DNA of 64,000 nucleotides from Bacteroidota bacterium (GCA_027491085.1 JAIXWW010000011.1:124001-188000); one strand, 5' to 3'. Numbered from the stretch's first letter, positions 44,801 to 54,710 are shown. Program-made: numbers and translations. Notes: generated from the letters alone by a model not told the origin.

Positions 44801-45395
44801 ACCTTTGCCTAATCCAGTTTTTATTGCCAATCCGCAACAAACTAATTTTAGCCTGGCCAACAATAAAGTTAGCACCGATTTACAAACAATTGATTTTATT
44901 GATATCAATACCGATAATTACAATTTAAATCCAAATTGTATTATATGCAATGCAGCTCCGTTATTAACACAACCTGAAAACGACAAGATTTATTTTGATA
45001 AAAATAACAATTCAAGAAAAGTAATTTCAACAGGTGGTACTTTAATGAATCCAACCTTTGGATGCTTTGAGCCCATTGTTTCAAATGCCAATAAGGTAAT
45101 AAAAACAAAAAAAGAGGAGTTAGAGCTAAACACATTCCCAAATCCTATAAAAGGTCAAGAACTGAACAATATTATTTTTGAAATAAAAAATGATAATAAA
45201 ACAGCAATGGCCTATAAAATTGAACTAGTAGATTTTATAGGAAAATCATATGAGTTTGAATTAATCAATATTGAAAATGAAAATAGATATAAGCTTAATT
45301 TAACCAATAACAATTATTTGGCCAGTGGCTTGTATTTTGGTAATATTTTGGCCAATAACAAAAGAGTTTTGAATCTTAAATTACTAATTGAATAA
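41868..45395 (+). CDS. Large T9SS-secreted protein with two tandem beta-helix modules
   Basis: A 1175-residue exported protein. After a signal peptide (to about residue 20, ITSAR) it has two consecutive copies of a ~520-residue unit: residues ~24-540 and ~547-1065 (DNA ~41,937-43,490 and ~43,506-45,065). Both contain QATSYFQSYN/QATSYYQSYN, SLQVYN.LYVN, FRNLIRPNLDSKE, TAYFR, and a parallel beta-helix-type pattern of short G/N/I-rich turns (IYNNTT, VYNNKV). The last ~90 residues form a T9SS type A domain (NTFPNPIKGQE...YFGNILANN). Right-handed beta-helix proteins bind or cleave polysaccharide; no lyase catalytic residues were identified. Monocistronic. Confidence 0.85.
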   Translation: MTKTLLTICIILSTICITSARSINVSPSTDVVIQATSYFQSYNGQTVAISAGSSLQVYNTLYVNIGAGDTLLLDATNASNGFFVRNPVQFKGLVGSVGLPIIIKNKTNKKMQISQLSASSSYGLNFHFCSNIKISGLENGNSYMLSIANFVSTGSAGISFDKGTKNVEVEHVEISNVGAQAILFKSCEPYNGSKVVTDTAYFRTYATANTLGKGSFHDNYIHNVGNEGFFIGSTIFDIGNPIIVNINAAFAASLPTNNVLKSVNGIWQFTPHFADSILIYNNTTDTTGYDGIQVSMAKFYRVYNNKVKNWATKKIYGQNAGIFIGTPSIGETYNNKIINGSGAAIQCFGVKNRFFNNVIVRPNLDSKEPNWWNINAIYFNDKACTNNTLTLLGINYTQTLFEAAHNTLILNKNDSGRALFFVQNFPNQTVAKCYNNLGVQDRNPEITNEQNRVLANPIFSANPIQTNFSSTNNFSSTDLQTVGFVDVSADNYELLPNCQACRNAQPLGASNSIITKDLNSLSRTFDYKTNSTITNPIFGSFESKSYVSITIPSAIEVVVQATSYYQSYNQQTVQIAPGNSLQVYNYLYVNTTPGDTLQIDATNLSNGIYSRTPLTFQGLTGNNLAPIVIKNKNGKTIQITQANSQSSFGITFKFCESIKVTGLENGQSYRLKVNGIYSAAGMGVIFDRGTKNVELSHVEISNTGAQGVQFKSPEPYNSSKIVTDTAYFRQYVNLATLGTGIFYNNYIHDVGSEGFYIGSTSYDVGDGVAVTINQNFAASLPSNGILTYTNGAWRFLPHLAQNIQVYNNKVENTGWDGIQVASAKNYTVYNSNIKNWGQSKTNNQMYGIIIGSPSMGDVYNNTINIGNGSAIQCFGIRNRFFNNLIIRPNLDSKEATWWAINAVYLSDKSCTPQVLERLGITYSQTLFEAMHNTIVMDKNDSGRAISFIQNFTNNTIAKCYSNLAVRDANPESLNTNTAPLPNPVFIANPQQTNFSLANNKVSTDLQTIDFIDINTDNYNLNPNCIICNAAPLLTQPENDKIYFDKNNNSRKVISTGGTLMNPTFGCFEPIVSNANKVIKTKKEELELNTFPNPIKGQELNNIIFEIKNDNKTAMAYKIELVDFIGKSYEFELINIENENRYKLNLTNNNYLASGLYFGNILANNKRVLNLKLLIE

Positions 45396-45434
45396 AATAA
45401 ACTTGATAAAACTAAAGTGTTAAAATATAACACT

Positions 45435-45471
45435 AAAAAGGGCTGTTCTTTATTCAAAAACAGCCCTTTTT
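45435..45471 (+). terminator. Terminator after the large T9SS protein
   Basis: Stem aaaaagggctgtt / aacagcccttttt (13 bp) with a T run, 40 bp after the stop. Also lies downstream of the convergent gene at 45507, so it may serve both. Confidence 0.85.
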
Positions 45472-45506
45472 TATTATAATTTTTCAATATATAAAATACT
45501 GAAGCT

Positions 45507-46595
45507 TTAACTAAATCTTCTATAAATTAGTTTCTCCAAATCTTTTACCAATAAATTTTCACTACTCCAATTATGCACTATTTTTAACTCGTTCCAGATT
45601 GTTAAAGCAGCATTCAAATCAATAGCACTATTAATTTTATCTATTGATTTAGCATACTCTACCACGTTTTCTTTAAATAGTTCGTTTACAAATGCTATCT
45701 TTTTATTGAGAGAAATAGCCGTTTTTAAACTATCAATTTTGGGTTCTATTATTTTTTCTGAAAACTGGAATTCATCCAATTTTTGTGCAATTTTTTCATT
45801 TAAACTTTGCGGTTCAGATTGAGGCATAACCGTTTTTCCAATGCTGAAAAAAGGTGCTGGTTTTGATTTCACTTCCTCTGTAACTATTGGTTTAACTTCA
45901 ACCACAGGTTTAATTTCTGTTGGTGGCTCTTCCGAAATAGCAGGTACAATTATTTCTTCAACCGGTTCAGGTGCAGTCACAACTTCATACTCCTCAGCAA
46001 TCATTTCAACTGATTCTTTTATTTCAACAGGTTCAACTTCTTTTACTGAATCAATATTATTTTCAGGAAAATCAAACAAAAATTCAACGGGTTTATTGTT
46101 CTCAGTTGTCACTATTGGTTCTGTAAAATCATTTTCAGAATCAACCAAATTATTTTCCAAGATTACATCAACTAATTCTGTAACTTCTTCAACTATTTCC
46201 TCTTCATTGTTTTCGGCAGCTTCGAAGATTGGTGATTCTTCTGGTGTCAATATAAGTTCACTTTCTTGCTCCACAATTACCTTTTCATTCGTAACTTCAG
46301 CAAGCGAATTAATTGTTAAATTATTTTCTGAATTATCAGCAATAATCGATTTTATATTAAACTCCTCTTTACGTATTTCTTGACTAATATTTTCTTTAAT
46401 TGCTATTTGCTCTTCACTTAAATCATTGGATGTTTTTAACTTAAGCATTAATTCAAATAATTCGCTACAAGTTTTTTTAAGTACCTCTTTTTCAATATTA
46501 CTTAGGTCACTGTTAGGTGCGAGAACCTCATGACTTAATGCCGCTAAATCTTCTATTCTAGCGTTAATTTTACTAATCAATTGAATTGAATTCAT
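45507..46595 (-). CDS. Acidic hypothetical protein with conserved C-terminal region
   Basis: A 362-residue cytosolic protein in three parts: an N-terminal helical region (1-95, SKINARIEDLAALSHEVLAP), a 170-residue linker very rich in Glu, Val, Pro and Ile (about 95-265, runs of EVEPVEIKE-like repeats), and a C-terminal helical block (about 280-362) with TAISLNKKIAFVNELF, AIDLNAALTIWNELK and a last LEKLIYRRF. This C-terminal block is widespread in Bacteroidota hypothetical proteins as I recall it. The start is the ATG at 46595; an in-frame Met 11 codons earlier is possible. Function unknown. Confidence 0.7.
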   Translation of the reverse strand: MNSIQLISKINARIEDLAALSHEVLAPNSDLSNIEKEVLKKTCSELFELMLKLKTSNDLSEEQIAIKENISQEIRKEEFNIKSIIADNSENNLTINSLAEVTNEKVIVEQESELILTPEESPIFEAAENNEEEIVEEVTELVDVILENNLVDSENDFTEPIVTTENNKPVEFLFDFPENNIDSVKEVEPVEIKESVEMIAEEYEVVTAPEPVEEIIVPAISEEPPTEIKPVVEVKPIVTEEVKSKPAPFFSIGKTVMPQSEPQSLNEKIAQKLDEFQFSEKIIEPKIDSLKTAISLNKKIAFVNELFKENVVEYAKSIDKINSAIDLNAALTIWNELKIVHNWSSENLLVKDLEKLIYRRFS

Positions 46596-46897
46596 ACGCA
46601 AAATTAAAAATATAGATAGAACAAACAATACTTAGTAATAAACAATTGTTACTAATTAATCTAAAAACTACACATTTATTACAGTTTTTTTCACTTTATA
46701 AACAACCTATTTTAAGCTTTACATTTTACAATTAATTCAAATTATCTTAGGTTCAGAATTACACTCAAGCCTCATATTAATAGGGGCTTTTTTTATAATT
46801 TTTATTTATGAAAGTGAAAATATTAAATGCTTTTTTGAGAATAAATAATGAAAGACTAATTAATAAGTAATTATAAAAATACGTTATTTGCTACCTC
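46596..46897. other. Divergent spacer between the acidic protein and pbpC
   Basis: About 300 bp of AT-rich sequence holding both promoters. A 7-bp hairpin (aagcctc / ggggctt, 46758-46780 region) followed by seven Ts on the plus strand looks like an intrinsic terminator although no plus-strand gene precedes it; a small RNA or leader attenuator is possible. No protein frame is convincing. Confidence 0.4.
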
Positions 46898-49264
46898 ATG
46901 CAATTCATCAAAAAACACAAATATAAACTGCTGTTGGGCTTAGCGCTCATTGGTTTTTATTTGATGTTGCCAAAACCTTTATTTAAAACCAAATACAGTT
47001 TGGTACTTTTTGATGAAAAGAATAATTTACTCCAAGCTCAAATTGCACCTGATGGGCAATGGCGTTTTCCTCAAGCTGATTCGGTTCCCAATAAATTTAA
47101 AACTTGCCTTATAACCTACGAAGATAAGAGGTTTCACTACCATTTTGGAATAGATTTTTTAGCATTGGCGCGAGCCATTAAGCTTAATTTTAGCAAACAA
47201 AAAACCATCAGTGGAGCAAGTACCATAACCATGCAAGTGGCGCGAATGGCCAATAAAAGCAAACGTAATATTTGGAATAAAGTATATGAAATGTTATTGG
47301 CTGTTAGAATTGAATGTGGCTTTTCGAAAAATGAAATCATCAATTTGTATGCTGCACATGCGCCTTTTGGAGGAAATGTAGTTGGGTTGGAAGCTGCCAG
47401 TTGGCGTTATTTTAACAGGCCTGCTCATTTATTAACTTGGGCCGAAGCGGCTAGTTTAGCCATTTTACCCAATGCACCATCTATTATTCATCCATCAAAA
47501 AACAGAAATTGGCTGCTGCGTAAGCGAAATCAATTATTAGATCAATTATTAGCTGAAAAAATAATTGATATAGAAACCAATAAACTAGCCAAACTTGAGC
47601 CAATTCCTGATAAACCATTACAGTTAGCGCAAGATGCACCACATTTAATTCAGTTTATTGCCAAGCAAAATAAAAAACAAAAACTGCCTAATAAAGCCAT
47701 AACAACTAGCATAAATGGATATTGGCAAAAGCAGGTTAACCAAATATTGTTTTTACATAACAAACATTTGGCAGCCAATGGCATTAACAATGCTTGTGCT
47801 TTAATTATTCATGTACCAAGCGGAACCATTAAATCTTACATTGGTAATATTTATAAACCCAACGAAAATACTTACGATAATTTTGTAGATATAATTCAAG
47901 CGCCTCGCAGCCCGGGCAGTACTTTAAAGCCATTTTTGTACGAAGCCATGTTAGAAGATGGCATGATATTGCCCAATACTTTAATTAACGATATTCCAAC
48001 TCAAGTAGCTGGCTATTCACCACAAAATTTTGATTTGGGTTACAGTGGTGCTGTGCCAGCAAACAAAGCACTTTCAAGGTCGTTAAATGTGCCTGCAATT
48101 AGAATGTTGAATGCTTATAAATACCAACGTTTTTACGAACGTTTAAAAATGTTAGGCATTACTACTTTAACCAAACCATCATCGCATTATGGCTTAGCAT
48201 TGATACTTGGAGGCAGCGAAAACAATATGTACGAATTAGCCTCTACTTACGCAAACATGGCTAGACTATTGAATAATTACGCCAACAACAACGGACATTA
48301 TAATAACGATAATTGGTTCAATGCACGATATGAGTACAAGGCATTGAGCAATAAACCATTTATGGAACTTCCAACTTTTGGCAAAATGAATGCAGCCAGT
48401 GTTTATCAAACTTTTGAAGCCATGGACGAAGCCATGCGCCCTGGCGATGAGGCTCTTTGGCAACAATTTGAAAGTAGTAGAAAAATAGCTTGGAAAACAG
48501 GCACCAGTTTTGGTTTTAGAGATGCTTGGAGTATTGGTGTAACGCCTGAATACGTGGTAGCTGTTTGGGTAGGTAATGCCGATGGACAAGGAAAACCAGG
48601 ACTAATTGGAGTGCAAGCCGCTGCGCCAATAATGTTCGATATTTTTAAGATTTTACCACGTACTACTTGGTTCAATCCTCCTTTTGACGAAATGAAAAAA
48701 GCAGTAGTTTGCCAACAAAGTGGTTATAAAGCCAATCCAAATTGCTGGCCGGTTGATACCATTTACATCAATAAAAAAAACGACAAAACTGCTGTTTGTC
48801 CTTACCACGAATTGGTGCATTTAGACAAAAGCAATACTTTTAGGGTAAATAGCAACTGCGAAAGTGTAAGCAATATGAACCATGTAAGTTGGTTTGTATT
48901 ACCTCCCGCTGTTGAGTATTATTACAAAGCATCTCATCCTAATTACAAAACTTTGCCTCCATTTAGAAACGATTGTAACGATGGCAATGCCAAGCAGGTA
49001 ATGGATTTAATTTATCCTAAAAAATCAAACCGATTGTTTATACCCGTAGAGCTTGATGGAAACACAGGAAAAGCCATTTTTGAAGTAGCTCATAAATATG
49101 CCCAAGCCAAAGTATTTTGGTATTTAGATGACGCTTACATTGGCACCACCCAACGTTTCCATCAAATGCAAATAGCTCCCAAAACAGGCAAACACGCATT
49201 AACTGTTACCGATGAAAATGGAAATAGCCTACAAGTAAATTTTGAAATTTTGGGAAGGCAATAG
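46898..49264 (+). CDS. pbpC: Penicillin-binding protein 1C
   Basis: Bifunctional class A PBP of 788 residues that polymerises and cross-links peptidoglycan. Single N-terminal membrane anchor (about 9-27), GT51 transglycosylase (Glu75 in EDKRFHYHFGID, then GASTITMQVARM), transpeptidase with STLK (341-344), SRSLN and KTG (533-535), and the C-terminal BiPBP_C domain (about 700-788) that defines PBP1C. Bracketed by unrelated genes: no alpha-2-macroglobulin (yfhM) gene next to it, unlike in many Gram-negatives. Active-site residues all present. Confidence 0.95.
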   Translation: MQFIKKHKYKLLLGLALIGFYLMLPKPLFKTKYSLVLFDEKNNLLQAQIAPDGQWRFPQADSVPNKFKTCLITYEDKRFHYHFGIDFLALARAIKLNFSKQKTISGASTITMQVARMANKSKRNIWNKVYEMLLAVRIECGFSKNEIINLYAAHAPFGGNVVGLEAASWRYFNRPAHLLTWAEAASLAILPNAPSIIHPSKNRNWLLRKRNQLLDQLLAEKIIDIETNKLAKLEPIPDKPLQLAQDAPHLIQFIAKQNKKQKLPNKAITTSINGYWQKQVNQILFLHNKHLAANGINNACALIIHVPSGTIKSYIGNIYKPNENTYDNFVDIIQAPRSPGSTLKPFLYEAMLEDGMILPNTLINDIPTQVAGYSPQNFDLGYSGAVPANKALSRSLNVPAIRMLNAYKYQRFYERLKMLGITTLTKPSSHYGLALILGGSENNMYELASTYANMARLLNNYANNNGHYNNDNWFNARYEYKALSNKPFMELPTFGKMNAASVYQTFEAMDEAMRPGDEALWQQFESSRKIAWKTGTSFGFRDAWSIGVTPEYVVAVWVGNADGQGKPGLIGVQAAAPIMFDIFKILPRTTWFNPPFDEMKKAVVCQQSGYKANPNCWPVDTIYINKKNDKTAVCPYHELVHLDKSNTFRVNSNCESVSNMNHVSWFVLPPAVEYYYKASHPNYKTLPPFRNDCNDGNAKQVMDLIYPKKSNRLFIPVELDGNTGKAIFEVAHKYAQAKVFWYLDDAYIGTTQRFHQMQIAPKTGKHALTVTDENGNSLQVNFEILGRQ

Positions 49265-49293
49265 GGTTAGGTTGATTGAGTTGATAAGGTTAA

Positions 49294-51306
49294 TTAAACA
49301 CCAATTCCATCCAAAATAAACAAAGGCAATCCGCAAGTTTTATCATGGCATACGTAAATGGTGGTTTTATTTTCTATAGGTAATTTATCTTTTACCAATG
49401 GAATAACCGATTGTTCCGCTGCCAATGCAAAAAGGGTATTGGGCAAATAGTTTTGATTTAATTGCGTAAAATAATTGTTGGCTTCAGGGCCCGCTATTAC
49501 TATTTGTTTTACCCCTTGTAGTTTATTTAAGCTTAGCTGCATCCAATTGGTATAACTGCTGGTAGTTTTAGCAAATTTTTGCTGCACCAAAAGCAGCATG
49601 TCATCCACCATTTTTTCGTAATGGCTATTGCTAAAATAAAAACTCAAGGCTTGCAAACAATGGCCAAATATGCTGTTGGCGCTTGGTATTACATCATCGG
49701 TTAAATCTAACTTGCGCGCTATCAAAGCAGCATCTGTATTCGATTTAAAGTAAAACAATTTCTTTTCTTCGCTATAAAAATAAGCCATGCTTAATTCCAT
49801 TAACTCATTGGCTTTTATTAAATATTTTTCATCAAAACTAATTTGGTAAAAATCAATCAAAGCTTTGGTTAAACAAGCATAATCTTCGGCAAAACCAGGA
49901 ATACTAATTTTACCATTTTTATAAATTCGGTATAAAGTTTTATCTACCAAAAGGTATTGTAAAATGCTATCCAATGCCTTTTGTGCTGTGGTATAAAATG
50001 CATTTTCTCCAAATGCTTTAAAGGCTTCGCAATAGCCTGAAATCATCAATGCATTCCAGCTTGTAATTATTTTATCATCTAGTCCCGGTTTTGTTTTTTT
50101 ATTGCGTTCGGTAAGCAATAAGGTATTGCATTTTTGTATGATTTGTTCTATTTCAATAATGGTTTTACCCGTTAATTTCTCCAACTCTTCGTGGCTGCGT
50201 GTTTTGTATAAAATACTAGCACCATGTTCCCAATTTCCATAAGCATCCACCGAATAATAAATGCTAAACAAAGGTTCATCATCGCCTAAAATACTTACTA
50301 ATTCTTGGCGAGTCCATATATAATATTTTCCTTCCACACCTTCACTATCGGCATCTAAAGCCGAATAAAATAAACCTGTTTCGTGGGTTAGTTCATGTTG
50401 TAAAAATTGGTGTGTTTTGTAAACAATGTCTTTGTAAAGGTTATTTTTGGTTAATTGATAAGCGTTGGCATATAAGCCTACAAGCTGCCCATTATCGTAA
50501 AGCATTTTTTCAAAATGAGGTGCTTTCCAATATAAATCGGTGCTGTAGCGCGCAAATCCACCTTCTATTTGATCAAAAATACCACCATTGGCCATGCCAT
50601 CTAGTGTTTTAATAACAGCATCTAAATACAAAGGATTGTTGCTTTGCTTGTAATATTGTAAATAAAACGCCCAATTATTAGGCATGGGGAATTTGGGTGC
50701 CCAATTATAACCACCATAAATTAAATCGAAGTTTTTGCTCCAATTTTCCACTGCTTTATCAATGGTTTCAAGTTTTATTTCTGCATTTTCTACAGGAATG
50801 ATATGGTCTAATTTATTGATTCCACTGGTTAATTCAGCCGCATATTGAAAAGCTTCTTCTTTCCTGTCTCTATAAAAATCGGCAATGGATTGCAATGTTT
50901 TTTTCCATTGTTCTATAGGAAAATAAGTACCACCATGCAGGGGTCTGCCATCGGGCAAAGCAAAACAGTTTAATGGCCAACCACCTCTGCCTGTTAGCAA
51001 TTGCACCGCATCCATATAAATTTGGTCAATATCGGGACGCTCCTCTCTATCTACTTTTATGCAAATAAAGTGTTGGTTCATCAGTTCAGCCACTTCTTCG
51101 TTTTCAAAACTTTCGTGTTCCATTACATGGCACCAATGGCAAGCCGAATAACCTATGCTTACCAATATCATTTTGTCTTCGTTCTTGGCCCTTTGCAGGG
51201 TTTCTTCGCTCCACTCTACCCAATTTACTGGATTGTGGGCATGTTGCAATAAATAAGGGCTTGAAGCATGAATTAATGCATTGGTATATTTAGGTGATGT
51301 GGTCAT
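49294..51306 (-). CDS. DUF255 thioredoxin-domain protein (YyaL/SSP411 type)
   Basis: A 670-residue protein with an N-terminal thioredoxin-like domain and an alpha/alpha barrel resembling N-acylglucosamine epimerase. The active-site-like motif is [15 protein letters not shown], preceded by [27 protein letters not shown] and [10 protein letters not shown] follow. The (a/a)6-barrel part has [10 protein letters not shown] and [13 protein letters not shown] start it at the Met of [13 protein letters not shown]; the frame extends 15 codons upstream. Predicted cytosolic; the substrate is unknown across the family. Convergent with pbpC, 29 bp apart. Confidence 0.92.
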   Translation of the reverse strand: MTTSPKYTNALIHASSPYLLQHAHNPVNWVEWSEETLQRAKNEDKMILVSIGYSACHWCHVMEHESFENEEVAELMNQHFICIKVDREERPDIDQIYMDAVQLLTGRGGWPLNCFALPDGRPLHGGTYFPIEQWKKTLQSIADFYRDRKEEAFQYAAELTSGINKLDHIIPVENAEIKLETIDKAVENWSKNFDLIYGGYNWAPKFPMPNNWAFYLQYYKQSNNPLYLDAVIKTLDGMANGGIFDQIEGGFARYSTDLYWKAPHFEKMLYDNGQLVGLYANAYQLTKNNLYKDIVYKTHQFLQHELTHETGLFYSALDADSEGVEGKYYIWTRQELVSILGDDEPLFSIYYSVDAYGNWEHGASILYKTRSHEELEKLTGKTIIEIEQIIQKCNTLLLTERNKKTKPGLDDKIITSWNALMISGYCEAFKAFGENAFYTTAQKALDSILQYLLVDKTLYRIYKNGKISIPGFAEDYACLTKALIDFYQISFDEKYLIKANELMELSMAYFYSEEKKLFYFKSNTDAALIARKLDLTDDVIPSANSIFGHCLQALSFYFSNSHYEKMVDDMLLLVQQKFAKTTSSYTNWMQLSLNKLQGVKQIVIAGPEANNYFTQLNQNYLPNTLFALAAEQSVIPLVKDKLPIENKTTIYVCHDKTCGLPLFILDGIGV

Positions 51307-51784
51307 TTGTTTTTGATAAGAATTAAATTTTAGTAAAAACTTTGAAAGCAATTTAGCATTAAGTTGAAGTCAATATTAAATTATTTGAATAAACGTATAT
51401 TTTTATTAGTGTTATAATTTCTTACATGACCAGCAGTTATAATAAAAAATATTCCATAAAATACCTAAAATATTATATTTAATATAAATTATATAATTGA
51501 TAATAAACAATTTGAATTGGGTTTTAAAAAAAATAGTTGCAATTAAATAAAAATATTTTGAAGTTTGTTAAAGACAAGGCTTACCAAAGCGGCAACTAAG
51601 GTAAGCCTTTAATAAAGTGCTGATTATGCTAATAAAACTTCACCCTATCTAGCTGCGAAAGTAGCTAAAAAATTAAATAATGCAATACTGCGTGTATGGC
51701 CTAGGTTGCTTGCGCTTTGGCAACTATTGAAAGTAAAAGCACTCAATTTTAATTTCAACGAATTTCAAATATTAATCAAACAAA
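51307..51784. other. Divergent spacer with a strong hairpin
   Basis: About 480 bp between two divergent genes. A perfect 10-bp inverted repeat, aaggcttacc / ggtaagcctt, with a 14-base loop is at 51576-51609; a weaker tagct/agcta pair follows at 51650-51667. The first half (51370-51570) is very AT-rich and has no gene. The second half is more GC-rich, which could mark a structured leader or small RNA. Confidence 0.45.
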
Positions 51785-52816
51785 ATGAAAAAAATAAATA
51801 TAGTTATTGTAATATTTTGTTTAATACAAACATTTGCGTTTGGGCAGAATATTATTTATAATCAAACTAATAAAATTGTAGAGTATAATTATGGAATAAT
51901 TGATACTGCTGATTTAAAGATTGTAACAGAGACAGAAAAGATAAAGCATGAATTAAAAGTTGTTGAAAAAACATATTCTCAATCTATTAATAGTGCTTTT
52001 GAAACAGAATTTAAAGTAAAAGTTGACAATAACGAATACAAAAAAAACTGGATGAAACTAGCCAAAGAATTCAGATATACTTCTAATAACATAGAATTAT
52101 ATGATGAATCCGGTAATTTAATGAAAAGCATTGCTTATTCACCTGAACAAATAATAGATAGAAATAAAAGGAAGCTTTTTATTCAAAGCAATGGCTATCA
52201 CCCTGGTTTAACTGCTTTCCCTGAGTTCTCAGAAAAAGCGATTGCTCAATTAGCAACTCAAAATATCGTAATTAGAAATGTAGCTAATGGTATTACAAAA
52301 ATGACACTACCTACAAAAACTATTACGTTTAATAAAAACAATTACACAATCCTAACAGAATATACAGATAATGATGGGGTGAAAACCAAGGAAACTAAAG
52401 GCTATGAGCCATATTTAAACAATAAAGGTTTTTTACTAAAAATTGATAAAACAGAAAGGTTCCTATACTCAGTTAATGGTCCATGTATTACTGATGTAAA
52501 ACTTATTTATTATAACGAATATGATATTCAAGATAATGGAAACCTAATTAGTAAATCTTTAGAAAAAACTGAAAGTATAAATATTTATCCAAATCCTAAT
52601 GATGGAATATTCACAGCTGCTGTTCAACTTAACGAGGCAAACAGTATAGCAAGTGTCAAAGTTATCAATGTTTTAAATGGAAACACTATCAATATTGATA
52701 ACAATAACCAAAATACTTTTTTGGTGAATTTACCCAATATACCCCCAGGTCAATATGTTTTACAAGTAATAACTAATAATCAGATTTCATTAACTGCTAA
52801 TTTTTTTAAACAATAA
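51785..52816 (+). CDS. T9SS-secreted protein, first gene of a four-gene envelope operon
   Basis: A 343-residue exported protein: signal peptide ending in AFGQN, a ~240-residue region without known domain, rich in strands and Lys/Thr (YEIDSYGYNLM-type pattern), and a sorting domain from about residue 262 (SINIYPNPNDGIF...PPGQYVLQVITNNQ). It has no visible catalytic motif. The lipase-like gene begins 14 bp later. The only part that is recognised is the C-terminal domain. Confidence 0.82.
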   Translation: MKKINIVIVIFCLIQTFAFGQNIIYNQTNKIVEYNYGIIDTADLKIVTETEKIKHELKVVEKTYSQSINSAFETEFKVKVDNNEYKKNWMKLAKEFRYTSNNIELYDESGNLMKSIAYSPEQIIDRNKRKLFIQSNGYHPGLTAFPEFSEKAIAQLATQNIVIRNVANGITKMTLPTKTITFNKNNYTILTEYTDNDGVKTKETKGYEPYLNNKGFLLKIDKTERFLYSVNGPCITDVKLIYYNEYDIQDNGNLISKSLEKTESINIYPNPNDGIFTAAVQLNEANSIASVKVINVLNGNTINIDNNNQNTFLVNLPNIPPGQYVLQVITNNQISLTANFFKQ

Positions 52817-52830
52817 TAAACATAAATACA

Positions 52831-54708
52831 ATGAAAAAATATACAAAGCATTTAGTTGTAATATTTAGTGTTTTGGTTCATTTCAATTTAGCTAAAGCAC
52901 AAGAAAATCAAATTAAGCTTAATAATTTTAAGCATGAGGATTCATTAAAATTGCAATTGCAAAAACATGGGTTGGATTTGTATGCAATGCCCGAATTTGA
53001 TCCTTGCTTCCGACTTTCCAAACCACCTTTATTAAGAGATTTACCATTTGAACCAAGCGACTCTATGCACTTTGATTCTGCTACCATTGATACCACTAAT
53101 TTGGTAATTGGAAGTGGTGGCTTGGGGAAATCACCAGGCGATGTTAATATTTTTTGGATACATGGATTAAATGGCACTACCGGATCTTGGGCTGTAGCTG
53201 CTCAAGCTACTGAGTATGGTGTTATGAAAAATGATGAAGTAGTATTTCCAGCGCGAAAAGCAAACTCGTATCGTGGTATACCTTCTTCTGGCTCTCATCC
53301 TATCCAACTATATAGTGAAGATTTAGGAATACTATCTGCTACACAAGATGTTGAAGATTATATAGACAATGAAGTACCTATAACAGAAAGAACCTCTAAG
53401 GACTTTATTATAGCGCACAGTCAAGGTGGCATTGTGGGTAGAGAATGGCTAAGGCAAAGTGCTATTAATCCTAACACTTTTAAAAACCTTCCTCATGGGC
53501 TTGTCACTTTTGGTACTCCTCATGACGGTGCTGAAATATTAAATAATACAAGGCCTGATTTAAGGAATAAAGTGCCTGATTTTATGCTTGAGGCTTGCAA
53601 AAGTTTGACTGGAGCTTATATTATTCCTAAAATCAACGATAATTTAGCCACAAAGCTATTAATATCTAGTGATATGCAGGACAAAATAGTCAATTCAAGT
53701 TGTGGTTTGGTTTCAAAATCAATTATTCCATTTGCATTAGATAATTACTATAAAAGAACAACATTAGATTATTACAATGGATCAAAATATTTAACCGGTT
53801 ATAATTCACCCAATGGTCATGTTCAAGGTCTCTCGGAGTATAAACTAAAAGTGCCTGTAGTTCAGTTTTATGGAATAGAAAAAGTTCCAGTATTATGGAA
53901 GTTTATGAGTAGTGTGCTTGCTTTGGGGGAAGATGAACTAAAAAATGAAGAAGTTGTTTTTGGATATGACGGAGATGAACAATTAGAAACAAGAGTTTAT
54001 AATATGATTAATGAATTTGATGCCCTCAGTAATTATGAGCAAATCTTGGCCAACATTTATGCTAACCAAGAAGCGTTATTTTATACATCTAGTTTTCTCC
54101 TTGGATTTAATTGGGGTTTAGGATTACTAGGACTTAATGCCACCACTAAAAAAAATTCATCCATTGAGAATTATCGTTCTTATGACAAAGCAAAAGTTTG
54201 GCTCACCAATGCCAATGATTATTATTTAACTGATATAGTAGGCGCAAGGGTATCACATACAACTTTAAACTGCCGTGTTGTTGGCAATTTAGATTGTAGA
54301 GACAATAGGTATAATCCAATTAATTCTGGTGTACCTCCAGTAAATATTAATATCGATTACAACTTTAATACTACTAATAGCGCGTGCAGTATTCAACCTG
54401 TAAATGTTGCTTATGCCAATTATCGTTTTAGAGGTCATAACGGTTCAGAGTGGCAAGGTCCATGTACTGGAAATCTTACTGTAATTCCTGAATTTAAAAC
54501 TACTTATTCATACAAACCTAACGATGGAGTGGTATTAGCAGAATCAGCAGCAAAAGAAATAAATGTTGACCCAAATTATTCCCATAAAATTGTTCCACTA
54601 CCTGAGACAAACCACGACCAAATGAAAAACAGTACTATTACCAAAAAGGAATTGAAAAGATTGTATGATGGTGTACATGGTACTTTTTTCGCAATTCCTG
54701 TTAGATAA
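52831..54708 (+). CDS. PGAP1/lipase-like alpha/beta hydrolase, secreted
   Basis: A 625-residue exported hydrolase. Signal peptide ends around LAKAQ. The alpha/beta core has an oxyanion-side HG in FWIHGLNGTTGSW (about residue 110), the nucleophile elbow AHSQGG with Ser197, and LVTFGTPHDGAEIL, all as in PGAP1-like and lecithin:cholesterol acyltransferase-type lipases. A candidate His is in PETNHDQMK (about 590). The segment between, about 290-540, holds an inserted helical/strand domain with Asn-rich C-x-N patterns. There is no T9SS domain, so it would be periplasmic. The next gene begins 2 bp after its stop. Confidence 0.85.
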   Translation: MKKYTKHLVVIFSVLVHFNLAKAQENQIKLNNFKHEDSLKLQLQKHGLDLYAMPEFDPCFRLSKPPLLRDLPFEPSDSMHFDSATIDTTNLVIGSGGLGKSPGDVNIFWIHGLNGTTGSWAVAAQATEYGVMKNDEVVFPARKANSYRGIPSSGSHPIQLYSEDLGILSATQDVEDYIDNEVPITERTSKDFIIAHSQGGIVGREWLRQSAINPNTFKNLPHGLVTFGTPHDGAEILNNTRPDLRNKVPDFMLEACKSLTGAYIIPKINDNLATKLLISSDMQDKIVNSSCGLVSKSIIPFALDNYYKRTTLDYYNGSKYLTGYNSPNGHVQGLSEYKLKVPVVQFYGIEKVPVLWKFMSSVLALGEDELKNEEVVFGYDGDEQLETRVYNMINEFDALSNYEQILANIYANQEALFYTSSFLLGFNWGLGLLGLNATTKKNSSIENYRSYDKAKVWLTNANDYYLTDIVGARVSHTTLNCRVVGNLDCRDNRYNPINSGVPPVNINIDYNFNTTNSACSIQPVNVAYANYRFRGHNGSEWQGPCTGNLTVIPEFKTTYSYKPNDGVVLAESAAKEINVDPNYSHKIVPLPETNHDQMKNSTITKKELKRLYDGVHGTFFAIPVR

Positions 54709-54710
54709 TT

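Noticed and set aside
45841..46383. A 180-codon open frame on the plus strand, rich in Ser and Thr
   Set aside because: It lies antisense to the acidic protein; its Ser/Thr composition follows from the complementary Glu/Val codons of that gene. No start signal or family.
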